Shown one piece after another: positions 1-9,300 of a stretch of DNA of 64,000 bases; position 1 is the first letter of the stretch, and each line of letters begins with the position of its first letter. Below the pieces are notes generated by a model, which was not told the DNA's origin, did not search any database, and saw only the letters and a program-made list of their open reading frames with translations. Source of the DNA: Neorhizobium huautlense (GTDB lineage Bacteria; Pseudomonadota; Alphaproteobacteria; Rhizobiales; Rhizobiaceae). A program made the position numbers and the translations under genes. The stretch lies in assembly GCF_002968575.1 (NCBI RefSeq), contig NZ_PVBM01000021.1:43643-107642 (forward strand), written 5' to 3'.

Positions 1-210
1 AGTTCCGACAGCCGGGTGAGGCAGAATCTGGCACTCGTCGTCGGTTTGCAAGGCCGCTTTTCGGAAGCGGAAGAGATCGCCCGCAAGGAACTCTCGCAGC
101 AGCAGGCGGATGCCAACGTCACCTACCTGCGCTCGATGCTGTCGCAGCAGAACTCGTGGAGCAAGCTTGCCGACAAGGACGGCAAAGGTAAGCCGAACAA
201 CACGAATTGA
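1..210 (+). CDS. TPR protein, TadD-like (C-terminal fragment)
   Basis: Only the last 69 codons are inside the window; the reading frame is open from base 1, so the gene starts to the left. The visible part has an alternating helical pattern (GLQGRFSEAEEIARKEL) typical of a tetratricopeptide repeat and ends in a lysine/asparagine-rich tail. TPR lipoproteins of the TadD type accompany tad pilus loci and are thought to act as pilotins or scaffolds for the secretin. It lies convergent to tadC rather than downstream in the same operon, with a VOC gene between them. The TadD assignment comes mostly from position beside the tad genes; the fragment alone shows only a TPR-like helix pair. Confidence 0.6.
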   Translation, partial: SSDSRVRQNLALVVGLQGRFSEAEEIARKELSQQQADANVTYLRSMLSQQNSWSKLADKDGKGKPNNTN

Positions 211-357
211 GCGGTCGCTAAAGAGAAAACGAGCCCCCCGTCATCTCAAAAGCCCCTTTGATAAAGAGTCTTGCGGAAGTCTAGCCATAGCTGCTTGCTT
301 TTCGCCGTAGGTTGGATCGTATGGGCTTCTGGACAGTCCCGGAGATCTCCGCACGTG

Positions 358-993
358 ATGAAGCTCGACCACCTCACCGTGATAGCCCCAACGCTGATCG
401 AAGGGGTACTGCATGTTCGAAATTGCCTTGAACTCGACGTGCCTTTCGGCACTCATCACGACTATATGGGCACATACAACCACCGACTTCAGCTCGGAAA
501 TTCTGTCTATCTGGAGATCGTAGCGCTGGACCCGGAAGGAGTGGACCCCGGTAGGCCGCGCTGGTTCGGTCTCGACAACCAGGAAAAGGTCAGATCGGAT
601 TGGAAAGAAGGTCGTCGCCTGCGAGGGTGGGTGGCGAACACGGATGCGATTGATTCCATTGTTTTGACCCACCGAGCGATCTTCGGCAGCAAGGTTCGCC
701 TTCCGACAACCAATCCGACTTTCGTTTTCACCATCCCGAAGGATGGATCGCTTCCCCTAGACGGCGTGGCCCCCTCGATCATCGACCACTGCGGGGACCC
801 CACCTCAATGACCTCAATTCCTGACCTGGGTGCGCGCCTTCGTTCGCTTATCCTCGAACATCCAGATTCTGCCGCCATCGAGACGCTTTATCGCGAACTT
901 GCCATCGAGCATTCACCAATGGTCGTCCAGGCGTCCAAAGTCCGCTATCGGGCACTTATCGAGACACCGAGTGGATTGAGAGAATTAACGTGA
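358..993 (+). CDS. VOC-superfamily glyoxalase-like protein
   Basis: A 211-residue protein that begins MKLDHLTVIAP and contains GTYNHRLQLG followed by YLEIVALDP, the hallmark strands of the Glyoxalase_3-like family, a single long VOC domain in which a metal site is built from His/Glu residues. Substrate is unknown; members are usually annotated as glyoxalase-like. The ATG at 358 was chosen over the longer open frame because a GGAGAT ribosome site sits about 10 bases upstream and the VOC fold starts exactly here. It is inserted between the TPR gene and tadC with no clear partner, and uses more A/T-ending codons than its neighbours, which could reflect a later insertion. Confidence 0.75.
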   Translation: MKLDHLTVIAPTLIEGVLHVRNCLELDVPFGTHHDYMGTYNHRLQLGNSVYLEIVALDPEGVDPGRPRWFGLDNQEKVRSDWKEGRRLRGWVANTDAIDSIVLTHRAIFGSKVRLPTTNPTFVFTIPKDGSLPLDGVAPSIIDHCGDPTSMTSIPDLGARLRSLILEHPDSAAIETLYRELAIEHSPMVVQASKVRYRALIETPSGLRELT

Positions 994-1034
994 CCCGAAA
1001 GCAAAGTTCATTTCTTGCCACGGGTGCCGCCGCG

Positions 1035-1112
1035 TTAAACAAAACGCGAGACCACAGTAATTATACCGCCGATCAGCACGAGATTGATGCAAAGTCTTGC
1101 CAGCATTGTCAT
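1035..1112 (-). CDS. 25-residue small membrane protein (unannotated sORF)
   Basis: A 26-codon frame (start ATG at 1112, stop TAA at 1035). The start is preceded by TTGGAGGAT, an almost perfect Shine-Dalgarno at good spacing. The peptide is MTMLARLCINLVLIGGIITV followed by VSRFV: a positive N-terminus, then one hydrophobic stretch long enough for a single membrane span, then Arg-Phe-Val. It stands alone between the VOC gene and tadC in a 276-base gap. No family is recognised. Strong ribosome site plus membrane-like composition argue for a real gene; its short length leaves chance possible. Confidence 0.5.
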   Translation of the reverse strand: MTMLARLCINLVLIGGIITVVSRFV

Positions 1113-1269
1113 ATCCTCCAATTTGCCAATCGCAGCCGGCGCGGTTTGAAGCGGACTGCCAGGTGCATCGATTACATGGAAAGGGTAATGCAACTGCGCT
1201 GAATGCGTGCTGAAGTCTCAGTTCAGGAAACGTTCAGGAGGGCGGTATCGAGCTGACCCGCGCAAGGCA

Positions 1270-2247
1270 TCAGAATTTGTCGGCGACCTGAATGCCGGCA
1301 GGACCCAGAATGACCGCGATGAGGACCGGCAGGAAGAACAGGATCATCGGCACGGTAAGCTTCGGCGGCAGGGCGGCCGCTTTTTTTTCCGCTTCGTTCA
1401 TGCGCTCGTCACGGCCTTCCTGGGCAAGCACCCGTAGCGCCTGGGCAATCGGCGTCCCGTAACGTTCCGCCTGGATCAGCGCCTGGGTCACGGCCTTCAC
1501 GCCGTCGAGCTGGGTGCGAATGCCGAGGTTTTCCAGCGCGGTGCGGCGGTCCTGCAGGAAGGACAGCTCGGCTGTCGTCAGCACCATCTCCTCCGCCAAA
1601 GGCGGCGACTGCTGCGCCATTTCCTCCGCGACGCGGCGCATCGCCGCCTCCATCGAAATCCCCGATTCGACGCAGATCAGCATGAGGTCGAGCGCATCCG
1701 GCCAAGCTCGCTTGATCGATGCCTGGCGTTTGTTCACCAGATTGGTGACGTAGATATTAGGCGCATAAAAGCCGATATAGGCGACGACGATTGCCGCCAG
1801 CATGCGGATCGGGAGCGGCCGGGACGCAAGGTTGCCGAGAACGAAAATCCACACCACCGCAGCGGCGAGAAAGGCGAAAGGCAGCAGGAACCGCGCCACC
1901 AGAAACATGTTGAGGGCGTTTTGCGAGCGAAGGCCCGCAGCACGAAGCTTGTTGACCGTGTTGTCGTCGACTAGCGCCTTGCGGAGGTTGAAACGTTCGA
2001 CGATCTGGCGGACGGACTGGTTGTTCTGCGCACGCAGGGACGTCTTGGAATTTTCCGCGCTTACGCGGGCGCGTTCACGCGCCCTGATCTGATCACGCTC
2101 GGTGGAGACCGCCTTCATACGCTTGTCGAGGTCGCCCTTTTCGAGAAAAGGCGCCGCCAACGTGTAAAGCGTTGCGAAGACCGCTACGGCAACCAGGAGC
2201 GCCAGGAGGGTGGCTGGGTCGGTGAACGTCGTCGCAAGTTCTTTCAC
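1270..2247 (-). CDS. tadC: Tad pilus inner-membrane platform protein TadC
   Basis: A 325-residue type II secretion F-family protein. An N-terminal membrane segment and a charged region (residues about 30-70) are followed by two membrane segments near 115-160, the T2SSF helical domain with DALDLMLICVESGISMEAAM, and a C-terminal span ending VLGPAGIQVADKF. TadC pairs with TadB to form the inner-membrane platform on which the CpaF ATPase drives assembly of Flp pilin. It is the last gene of the leftward tad operon, 10 bases after tadB, and length and gene order match rhizobial Ctp loci. Confidence 0.93.
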   Translation of the reverse strand: MKELATTFTDPATLLALLVAVAVFATLYTLAAPFLEKGDLDKRMKAVSTERDQIRARERARVSAENSKTSLRAQNNQSVRQIVERFNLRKALVDDNTVNKLRAAGLRSQNALNMFLVARFLLPFAFLAAAVVWIFVLGNLASRPLPIRMLAAIVVAYIGFYAPNIYVTNLVNKRQASIKRAWPDALDLMLICVESGISMEAAMRRVAEEMAQQSPPLAEEMVLTTAELSFLQDRRTALENLGIRTQLDGVKAVTQALIQAERYGTPIAQALRVLAQEGRDERMNEAEKKAAALPPKLTVPMILFFLPVLIAVILGPAGIQVADKF

Positions 2248-2257
2248 CTCACCCTCC

Positions 2258-3271
2258 TCAAATATCGAAATTGATCATGTTGCGCATGACGAAGATGCCG
2301 ATCGACATCCACACACCGGAGACCAAAAGGATCAGGTGGCCACGCGGATCAGTGAAGATGATCGCGATGTAATCGGGCGAGGTGAGATAGACGAGGAGCG
2401 TCACGATAAAAGGCAAGGCTCCGATGATGGCAGCGGAGGCCTTCGCTTCCATGGACAGCGCGCTCACTTTCGCCTTCATCTTCTTGCGGTCGCGCAATAC
2501 CCTCGAGAGGTTGCCGAGCGCTTCGGACAGATTGCCGCCTGCCTGACCCTGGATGGTGATGACGATGGAAAAGAAATTCACCTCCGGCAGAGGCATGGTC
2601 AGCATCATCCGGGCGCAGGCTTCCGGAACGCTCAGGCCCACCTGCTGCGATTCCACCACGCGGCGAAACTCCGTCTTCACCGGCTCCTGTCCGTCCGAGG
2701 CGATCAGGCGCACGGAATCGTTGAGAGGCAGGCCGGACTTGATCGAGCGCACCATGACGTCGAGCGCATTCGGAAATTCTTCCAGAAACTTCTTCTGCCG
2801 GCGCTTCACCAGGAAACCGATCACCCAGCGCGGCAGGCCGATGCCGCCGACAAATGCCGCGCCGACAACTGCGAGCAGGGGCATTCCGGCGATCAGCGTG
2901 ACCAGAAAGATGAAGATGCCAAACAACGCGCTGAACAGGTAAAAGCGGCCCAACGTCAGTGAAAGACCGGTCTGGGAAAGCCTGGACTTCAGGCTCCCGT
3001 CGCCCATCTTCCGGCTTTTCTCGGCCTGTTTCTTCTCCAGATCCTTCAGCGAATCCTGCATCGATTTGCGACGCTTGGAGAGTTCCTGCACCCGGTCCCG
3101 TGCTGCCTTCGCCCGCACGAGATCCGTTTCGGCGGATTTCACGCGGTTAAGCCGCGTGTCCGCCTTCTTTTCCACCTCCATGCGGGAGAACAGCAGTGCG
3201 TAGCATACCGCCGCCGCGGCGACTGCCGCCAGCGCGATGATCGCTACGACCGTGATATCCAGCCCGAACAT
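2258..3271 (-). CDS. tadB: Tad pilus inner-membrane platform protein TadB
   Basis: A 337-residue T2SSF-domain protein. It has an N-terminal membrane anchor, a lysine/arginine-rich coiled segment (about residues 30-90), two central spans, then the conserved NALDVMVRSIKSGLPLNDS helical motif, and a final pair of spans. It works with TadC as the inner-membrane core of the Flp pilus machine. The gene starts 13 bases after cpaF ends and runs straight into tadC, indicating co-transcription. Confidence 0.93.
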   Translation of the reverse strand: MFGLDITVVAIIALAAVAAAAVCYALLFSRMEVEKKADTRLNRVKSAETDLVRAKAARDRVQELSKRRKSMQDSLKDLEKKQAEKSRKMGDGSLKSRLSQTGLSLTLGRFYLFSALFGIFIFLVTLIAGMPLLAVVGAAFVGGIGLPRWVIGFLVKRRQKKFLEEFPNALDVMVRSIKSGLPLNDSVRLIASDGQEPVKTEFRRVVESQQVGLSVPEACARMMLTMPLPEVNFFSIVITIQGQAGGNLSEALGNLSRVLRDRKKMKAKVSALSMEAKASAAIIGALPFIVTLLVYLTSPDYIAIIFTDPRGHLILLVSGVWMSIGIFVMRNMINFDI

Positions 3272-3284
3272 GGACGTATTCTCC

Positions 3285-4757
3285 TCAGTCCTTCACCCGT
3301 TCCATGGCATCGAGAGCCGCGGAAAGGCGCTTGTCTTCGTTATAATATCGGGCGCGATCCCAGAAATGCGGCTTCACGATGCCGGTCGACATATGCCGAC
3401 CGATCAGCCGGCCGTTGGCATCCTCGCCGTCGATTTCGTAGCGCATCAGATCCTGGGTGACGATCACGTCGCCTTCCATGCCGACCACTTCGGTGATCTG
3501 CGTGATGCGGCGGGAGCCGTCGCGCAGACGCGCCGCCTGAACGATGACGTCGATCGAACCGGTGATGATTTCGCGCACCGTCTTGGCCGGCAGCGAATAA
3601 CCGCCCATGGCGATCATCGATTCCATACGGCTCAGGCATTCACGCGGGGTATTGGCGTGGATGGTGCCCATCGAGCCGTCGTGGCCGGTATTCATCGCCT
3701 GCAACAGGTCGAAGACTTCCGGGCCGCGCACTTCGCCGACGATGATGCGTTCCGGACGCATGCGCAGGCAGTTCTTGACGAGATCGCGCATGGTGATCTC
3801 GCCCTCGCCCTCGATATTCGGCGGACGCGTTTCCAGGCGCACGACATGCGGCTGCTGCAGTTGCAGTTCGGCGGTGTCTTCGCAGGTGATCACCCGCTCG
3901 TCGGCGTCGATGTAACGCGTCAGGCAGTTGAGCAGCGTCGTCTTGCCCGAGCCGGTACCGCCGGAAATGACGACGTTGCAGCGGACGCGGCCGATGATCT
4001 GCAGGAGAACTGCGCCCTCCGGGGTAATGGCCCCGAATTTCACCAGCTGGTCGAGATTGAGCTTATCCTTCTTGAACTTGCGGATCGTCAGCGCCGGGCC
4101 GTCGATGGCGAGCGGCGGCGCGATGACGTTGACGCGCGAACCGTCGGGCAGACGCGCGTCACAAATAGGCGAGGATTCATCGACGCGACGCCCGACCTGG
4201 CTGACGATGCGCTGGCAGATCGAAAGCAGCTGTCCATTGTCGCGGAAGCGGATCTCCGACTCGATCGTCTTGCCGCCGACTTCGATGAAGGTCTGGCCGG
4301 CGCCATTGACCATAATGTCGGCGATGTCGTCGCGCGCCAGCAGCGGCTCAAGCGGGCCATAACCCAAGACGTCGTTGCAGATATCCTCGAGCAGTTCCTC
4401 CTGCTCGGAGATCGACATCGCGAAATTCTTGATGGTGATGATATCGTTGACGATGTCGCGGATTTCCTCACGCGCACTTTCGGCATCGAGCTTGGCGAGC
4501 TGGGAAAGGTCGATCGTATCGATGAGCGCGGAGAAGACCTGGCTCTTTGTATCGTAATACAGTTCGGTGCGGGCCTGGCGCTTGCGGACAGGTTGCGGCG
4601 CAAGCTGCGGCGGCGGAACCGGCTGGCGCTCGCGAGCGGGCTCGGCCAGGATTTCCGGGGCCGGCGGCCTTGCCGCCAGCGAACCGGCGGACGCGGCCGG
4701 CGGCGGCGCAAGCCCCACGCTCTTCCCAGATCCCTCGTTTCCGCGCTTGCCAAACAT
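3285..4757 (-). CDS. cpaF: Tad pilus assembly ATPase CpaF/TadA
   Basis: A 490-residue hexameric secretion ATPase of the VirB11/GspE superfamily. A proline/alanine-rich N-terminal tail (residues 1-60) precedes the N-terminal domain and a RecA-like core with Walker [15 protein letters not shown], the Asp box, Walker [11 protein letters not shown] and the His box [12 protein letters not shown]. It hydrolyses ATP in the cytoplasm to drive pilin assembly through TadBC. Spacing of 16 bases to cpaE upstream and 13 to tadB supports one operon. All catalytic motifs are intact. Confidence 0.96.
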   Translation of the reverse strand: MFGKRGNEGSGKSVGLAPPPAASAGSLAARPPAPEILAEPARERQPVPPPQLAPQPVRKRQARTELYYDTKSQVFSALIDTIDLSQLAKLDAESAREEIRDIVNDIITIKNFAMSISEQEELLEDICNDVLGYGPLEPLLARDDIADIMVNGAGQTFIEVGGKTIESEIRFRDNGQLLSICQRIVSQVGRRVDESSPICDARLPDGSRVNVIAPPLAIDGPALTIRKFKKDKLNLDQLVKFGAITPEGAVLLQIIGRVRCNVVISGGTGSGKTTLLNCLTRYIDADERVITCEDTAELQLQQPHVVRLETRPPNIEGEGEITMRDLVKNCLRMRPERIIVGEVRGPEVFDLLQAMNTGHDGSMGTIHANTPRECLSRMESMIAMGGYSLPAKTVREIITGSIDVIVQAARLRDGSRRITQITEVVGMEGDVIVTQDLMRYEIDGEDANGRLIGRHMSTGIVKPHFWDRARYYNEDKRLSAALDAMERVKD

Positions 4758-4773
4758 TCCGGTTTCCTAACGT

Positions 4774-6066
4774 CTAAGCCTTTTTGCGCCCAAGCATGTC
4801 GAGAACCTTACCCAGACCACCCTTTTTCGCCTTCTTCACCGCGACGCGGCCGGTGACGATATGGGCAATCTGCGAGAATGTTTCCGCAGCAGGTGATTTC
4901 GCATCGATCTCAGAGATCATACGGCCGCTGTTGGCCGCGTTGCCGAAGAGCTGGACATCGAAGGGCAGGATCGCGATCGGCTCGATCTCCAGCGGCTCGA
5001 TGAAGTCGCCGGGTGCGATTTCCGGACGCTTCGGCATGCCCACCTGGTTGAGGATGATATGCGGCGGGCGGTCATTCGGCCGAAGCTTCTTCAACGCGTC
5101 GATCATATTCTTGGTGTTACGCAGGTTCGCAAGATCGGGAACGGCGCAGATCACGACTTCATCCACCTCGCAGAGCACCGCCCGTGTCCACTCGGTCCAG
5201 CCGTGCGGAAGATCCAGGACGGCGACCGGCGCGCTGCGCTGCAGGAGCTCGATGATGGGCGTAAAGGCTCCACGTTCGAAATCATACGCCCTGTCGAGTA
5301 GCGACGGAGCAGCAAGAAGCGACAAGTGCTCCGAGCACTTGGTCAGTAGACGGTCGAGGAATACCTCGTCCAGCCGTTCCGGCGCAAAGACCGCTTCTGC
5401 AATACCTTGAGCGGGATCCTGGTCGAAATCGATATTGGCCGTGCCGAAGGGAAGGTCGAGATCGGCGAGAATAGTCTCTGTCGAAAACAGGCTGGAAATG
5501 CCGAAGGCACAGTTGTGTGCGATGGTGGACGAGCCCACCCCTCCCTTCGCGCCTATGAACGCTATGGATTTCCCGAGCGGCTCAGCATCCGGGTCGACGA
5601 AGATCGTCGAAACCGAGGCCAGCATATCGGGCATCTGCACCGGCGCGACCAGATATTCGGAAATTCCGTTGCGGATCAGCTCCCGATAAAGGGAGATATC
5701 GTTGTAGCGACCGACGATGATGACCTTGGTGGAGGGATCGCAGACTTCCGCAAGCGGCGCCAGCTCTTCAAGCAGGTTCTTCGGTTCCGCCTCCGTCTCC
5801 AGGATGATCAGGTTCGGCGTGGGAGCCGAAGCAAACATGTTCGCCGCAGCGCCGGTGCTGCCGACGGTCACGCGAAGATTGACCTTGGACATGCGGCGAT
5901 CACGCCCCATGCGGTCCATCATCCGCTGCATGGCCTCGCTCTCGCAGAAAGCATGAATCGAGATGCGCGGCAGCGGACGCAGTGCGTCCATATCCGCAGG
6001 GCGCTCCCCGTCATCGAAATGTTCGTCTTCGTCGGAAGCACGAATCTCGTAGCTGATCGGGCTCAT
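4774..6066 (-). CDS. cpaE: Tad pilus assembly protein CpaE/TadZ
   Basis: A 430-residue MinD/ParA-like localisation ATPase. An atypical receiver-like domain occupies about residues 30-165, followed by a P-loop domain with deviant Walker A FIGAKGGVGSSTIAHN and downstream LADLDLPFGTANIDFD. TadZ-type proteins target the pilus machine to the cell pole. It sits between cpaD and cpaF in the usual order. The lysine-rich C-terminus (VKKAKKGGLGKVLDMLGRKK) is amphipathic and may bind membrane, which is an inference. Confidence 0.93.
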   Translation of the reverse strand: MSPISYEIRASDEDEHFDDGERPADMDALRPLPRISIHAFCESEAMQRMMDRMGRDRRMSKVNLRVTVGSTGAAANMFASAPTPNLIILETEAEPKNLLEELAPLAEVCDPSTKVIIVGRYNDISLYRELIRNGISEYLVAPVQMPDMLASVSTIFVDPDAEPLGKSIAFIGAKGGVGSSTIAHNCAFGISSLFSTETILADLDLPFGTANIDFDQDPAQGIAEAVFAPERLDEVFLDRLLTKCSEHLSLLAAPSLLDRAYDFERGAFTPIIELLQRSAPVAVLDLPHGWTEWTRAVLCEVDEVVICAVPDLANLRNTKNMIDALKKLRPNDRPPHIILNQVGMPKRPEIAPGDFIEPLEIEPIAILPFDVQLFGNAANSGRMISEIDAKSPAAETFSQIAHIVTGRVAVKKAKKGGLGKVLDMLGRKKA

Positions 6067-6093
6067 CTTTTTCTCCGCTTCCCTGCCATCCGC

Positions 6094-6816
6094 TCAGTTA
6101 CTGCTTTTTTCGCCACGGTAGTCGCTGATGACCTTGGCCCGCTGCGTGGCGTCAATCGGTGTCGTCCCGCGAGGCGCGATAAGATCGGTCGGATTGGCCA
6201 CCTGGGCAGCAAGGTTGTTCTGACTTGCGCAACCGAAATTGTACCAGTTCCTATTGCCGAACGTGTTGTCGGAGAGATCGGCGGGCCATTCCCCGCACGG
6301 GCTCGTCATCGCTTTGGTCGTCACGTAAGAAAGCCGGATTGGCGCAGCATCGCCGCTTGGAGACGCCCCATAGCTGCTCATCAATATCCGGTCCGGCCTG
6401 ATGCCGCTGGTCGTCAAGGTTCGGCGGATATCTCCCGCCAGGCGCTGGGCGGCGGCGGAATTATAGGAACCATGGGGGACCTGGATCTGAACGACGCCCG
6501 CTGGCGATGAGGCGAAATTCTGTGCGAAACCCTTCACCGTGTCCTTCATGCCGATGGACAGCCGAACATCGCCAGAGGCGACCGGGATATCGAGCGCATG
6601 TTCGCCTTCCGCCAGCACGATTGGATGGCGGGTCCGGTAGTCATCGGGAATGGAGCCGGTGGTCAGCTGACTGTTGCCGCACCCGGCCAACAGAACTGCC
6701 GATGCCGCAAGCATCGCGGCTGCGGCGATCTTATATCGGGGAGACTTGGCTGCGCCCTTCATGGCATTCTGTCCTTCGGCGGCGGTGATTGCTTGCGTTT
6801 CCATGGCCCGGGTCAC
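6094..6816 (-). CDS. cpaD: Pilus biogenesis lipoprotein CpaD
   Basis: A 240-residue CpaD-family outer-membrane lipoprotein. A signal segment with lipobox (ASAVLLAGC, acylated Cys near residue 46) is followed by the CpaD domain, which includes a conserved GVVQIQVPHGS stretch and a Cys-containing NYGCASQNN-like region (NFGCASQNN here). It supports the CpaC secretin. The start given is a GTG whose last two bases overlap the cpaC stop (GTGA); an ATG 12 bases further in (6804) is an equally possible start. The long stretch before the hydrophobic core favours neither. Confidence 0.9.
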   Translation of the reverse strand: MTRAMETQAITAAEGQNAMKGAAKSPRYKIAAAAMLAASAVLLAGCGNSQLTTGSIPDDYRTRHPIVLAEGEHALDIPVASGDVRLSIGMKDTVKGFAQNFASSPAGVVQIQVPHGSYNSAAAQRLAGDIRRTLTTSGIRPDRILMSSYGASPSGDAAPIRLSYVTTKAMTSPCGEWPADLSDNTFGNRNWYNFGCASQNNLAAQVANPTDLIAPRGTTPIDATQRAKVISDYRGEKSSN

Positions 6817-8384
6817 TTGTAGATGAAGCCGACCGCGCCGTGGTACTGGCCGGTCGCGACCGGTTCCTTGCGACCGTAGATCTTGTTCACGCGGTTCAGG
6901 AAGAAGGTGGCGGCGTCGTTTTCCGGATTGAAATTGTCATCCGGACGCGCGATCTCGCTGCGGGCCACCGGCCGGACGAGATAGGGCGTCGCGATGATGA
7001 CCAGTTCGGTCTCGTTGCGAACAAAATCCTTGCTGCGGAAGAGCGTGCCCAACACCGGCACCTTGGAAATGCCGGGAAGACCCGACATGGCCTGCCTGAT
7101 ATTGTCCTGGACCAGCCCGGCGATAACGATGGAGCCGCCGGAAGGCAACTCGACCGTGGTGGACGCCTCACGTTTGCGGATCGACATATAAGTGTTGCCC
7201 TGGATACGCGGCGAACTTCCGTTGCCTGTGGCGACGGACCCTTCATAAGTGGGTTCGGAGACATTGGTCTCGATGTTCAGGCTGATCCGTCCGGGAGACA
7301 GGACGACCGGCTTGAAGTTCAACTCTATCCCGTAGTCGACCGAATTGACGGTCCGGGTGACGGTCGGCACGCCGGTATCTTCGTCAACGCCAACTTCCTG
7401 CTCCGCGGGCAGCCGAAATTCGCCGCCGACGTAAAACTTCGCCTGCTGACCCGAGATCGCCGTCAGGCTGGGTTCAGCAAGGGTGCGCATGACACCGGCC
7501 TGCTCCATGGCATTCATGTAGGTCGCCAGCCCGACATTGCCGATCGAGCCCGCCAGAGTGCCCATTCCGAAGGTGTTGATCGCGTTGCCAAGGTTGGAGG
7601 GATTGGAAAAGCCGATCGAACCGTCTGGCCCGGAAACCGAGCCATTGAAGCCGAGCTGCTTCAGTACTTGGCGGCTGACTTCGGCAACGGTGACCTTCAA
7701 CGTCACCTGGTCTTCGCCCTCGATCGTCAACAGATTGACGATCTGCGACAGCTGCCGCGCTTCGGCAAAAATGTCGGCGTCGCCGTTGTTGCCTTGGGCT
7801 GTGATGTTTCTCGTCGTCGCTTCGCCACCCTTCAGGAAAGCCCTGGTCAGCTTTTCCGCCTGCGCCGAGTCTTGCGGAGTCCGAACCGTTCCGGACAGGA
7901 CGACGTTGTCTGAGATGATCTCGACCTTGACGTTGGATTCGGGCAGGAATCGCCGCAGATTCTGCTGCAGGCCCGCGATGTCGCGCTCAATTTCCAGATC
8001 CAGGCTGATGATTTCCTCGCCGTGCGAGCCGAAGACGAAGATATTGGTCTGGCCGACGGTCTTGCCGAAAAGATAGATACGCCGGGATGTCCGGGTTACG
8101 GCATCGGCCATCTCGGGGTTGGCCACCAGGATATCGTGGGCATCCGCCGGCAGGTCGACGACCAGGGCCTTGTTAAGGCCGAGCGCCACCCGCTTGCGGA
8201 CACCCGGTCCGCCCTCGGTGATGCGAATCACGCTGGCATCTGTCGCCTGAGCCTGGGCAGGGGCCAAATAAAGGGGAGCAATATTGACCGGAACACCGGC
8301 AAAAGCGACGCAGAAGGCCATCCCCGCCGCCACCGAACTGCGAATCTTCCGTTTCAGAATGTACACTTGATCCGCTCCGTTCAT
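6813..8384 (-). CDS. cpaC: Tad pilus secretin CpaC/RcpA
   Basis: A 523-residue outer-membrane secretin. It has a signal peptide ending near AQAQA, the pilus-formation N-terminal domain with NKALVVDLPADAHDILVANP, a BON-like region (VKVEIISDNVVLSGTV), and a C-terminal secretin domain with VTLKVTVAEVSRQVLKQLG, ISGQQAKFYVGGEF and the final LVIIATPYLVRPV strand. The secretin forms the gated pore through which the pilus emerges. It overlaps cpaB by four bases (ATGA) and cpaD by a similar overlap, so translation is probably coupled. Confidence 0.95.
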   Translation of the reverse strand: MNGADQVYILKRKIRSSVAAGMAFCVAFAGVPVNIAPLYLAPAQAQATDASVIRITEGGPGVRKRVALGLNKALVVDLPADAHDILVANPEMADAVTRTSRRIYLFGKTVGQTNIFVFGSHGEEIISLDLEIERDIAGLQQNLRRFLPESNVKVEIISDNVVLSGTVRTPQDSAQAEKLTRAFLKGGEATTRNITAQGNNGDADIFAEARQLSQIVNLLTIEGEDQVTLKVTVAEVSRQVLKQLGFNGSVSGPDGSIGFSNPSNLGNAINTFGMGTLAGSIGNVGLATYMNAMEQAGVMRTLAEPSLTAISGQQAKFYVGGEFRLPAEQEVGVDEDTGVPTVTRTVNSVDYGIELNFKPVVLSPGRISLNIETNVSEPTYEGSVATGNGSSPRIQGNTYMSIRKREASTTVELPSGGSIVIAGLVQDNIRQAMSGLPGISKVPVLGTLFRSKDFVRNETELVIIATPYLVRPVARSEIARPDDNFNPENDAATFFLNRVNKIYGRKEPVATGQYHGAVGFIYK

Positions 8385-9199
8385 TGCGCTGGCGCCTGCG
8401 TCGCGGCCGTGCTTTTGACGATCGAGCCCGATTTGATGACCTGTATGTCCGCCCGGTCTCGGCCGTGCAGTAGGTAGTCGGCGGCCACCGTATCCGCCTC
8501 CTGGGAATCGGCCACCGACCGCAGGGCAAGCGTGAGCCGCTCCGCCATCTGCTGGGAAACGGCGATGACCTGGGCCTGGTCGGGCGTCAGTTCGAGCGTC
8601 GCCGTCGTCCCGACCACCGCCTTCTTGCCGTCCTCGCTCTCCTGGATCTGCTGGTCGATTGCAAGGACGCGGATATTGTTCAGGATGTTTTCCGTGATGT
8701 AACGGCCGTCATCCTTGTTTTCACGCACCATGATAATGTCGACACGGTCGTTCGGCAGCACGAAGCCGCCTGCCCCGGTGGAAACCGAGATTTCAGTCGC
8801 CACGGCCCGCTTGCCGGCCGGCAGCAGCGAAGACATGATGCGACTGGAAGAATCTGCCACCTTCTCGGCGCGAAGCGGTTCACCCTTGAACATGGGCATG
8901 CGAACCACCACGCCCTGAAGTTCGGTAATCGCGTCGGGCCGTTTGTCGGCGGTAATGAAGCCGTCGATCACTCCACCTTCCGGCCAGGCGATCCATTCCA
9001 TCGACTTTTCGTTCAGGCGGCTGCCTACCGGCAAGTTTTCGGAGGAAACAAGAACCTTGACCGTGGGCTCGCGCTTGATCACGGTCTCGACCAGTTCGGG
9101 GCCTTTGTTGCCCGCCAGCCGCACGGCCAGCAGGCCTGCCAGACCTGCGGCCACCACGGCAACCGCGAGTATGATGATACGGGTGGGCTTCATGGACAT
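8381..9199 (-). CDS. cpaB: Flp pilus assembly protein CpaB/RcpC
   Basis: A 272-residue periplasmic protein with an N-terminal membrane anchor (IIILAVAVVAAGLAGLLAVR) and an SAF domain (VLVSSENLPVGSRLNEKSM), then the RcpC/CpaB beta-rich domain with TEISVSTGAGGFVLPNDRVD. RcpC proteins stabilise or gate the secretin. The gene is separated from cpaA by about 100 bases, the largest gap in the cpa operon, so an internal promoter there is possible. A ribosome site (AAGGAATG) precedes the ATG. Confidence 0.92.
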   Translation of the reverse strand: MSMKPTRIIILAVAVVAAGLAGLLAVRLAGNKGPELVETVIKREPTVKVLVSSENLPVGSRLNEKSMEWIAWPEGGVIDGFITADKRPDAITELQGVVVRMPMFKGEPLRAEKVADSSSRIMSSLLPAGKRAVATEISVSTGAGGFVLPNDRVDIIMVRENKDDGRYITENILNNIRVLAIDQQIQESEDGKKAVVGTTATLELTPDQAQVIAVSQQMAERLTLALRSVADSQEADTVAADYLLHGRDRADIQVIKSGSIVKSTAATQAPAQ

Positions 9200-9300
9200 T
9201 CCTTGGGAACTCTACTTCCCATCAAGAATGGCCGTGAATGGTGTAATTATGGTTAATAAGACGCTTACATTCTAGGTTAATAATATGTTCCGACTACGCG

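Noticed and set aside
3237..4856. 539-codon open frame opposite cpaF
   Set aside because: Exactly antisense to a clear ATPase gene; composition (Asp/Arg/His-rich) is that of a reverse shadow, no ribosome site.
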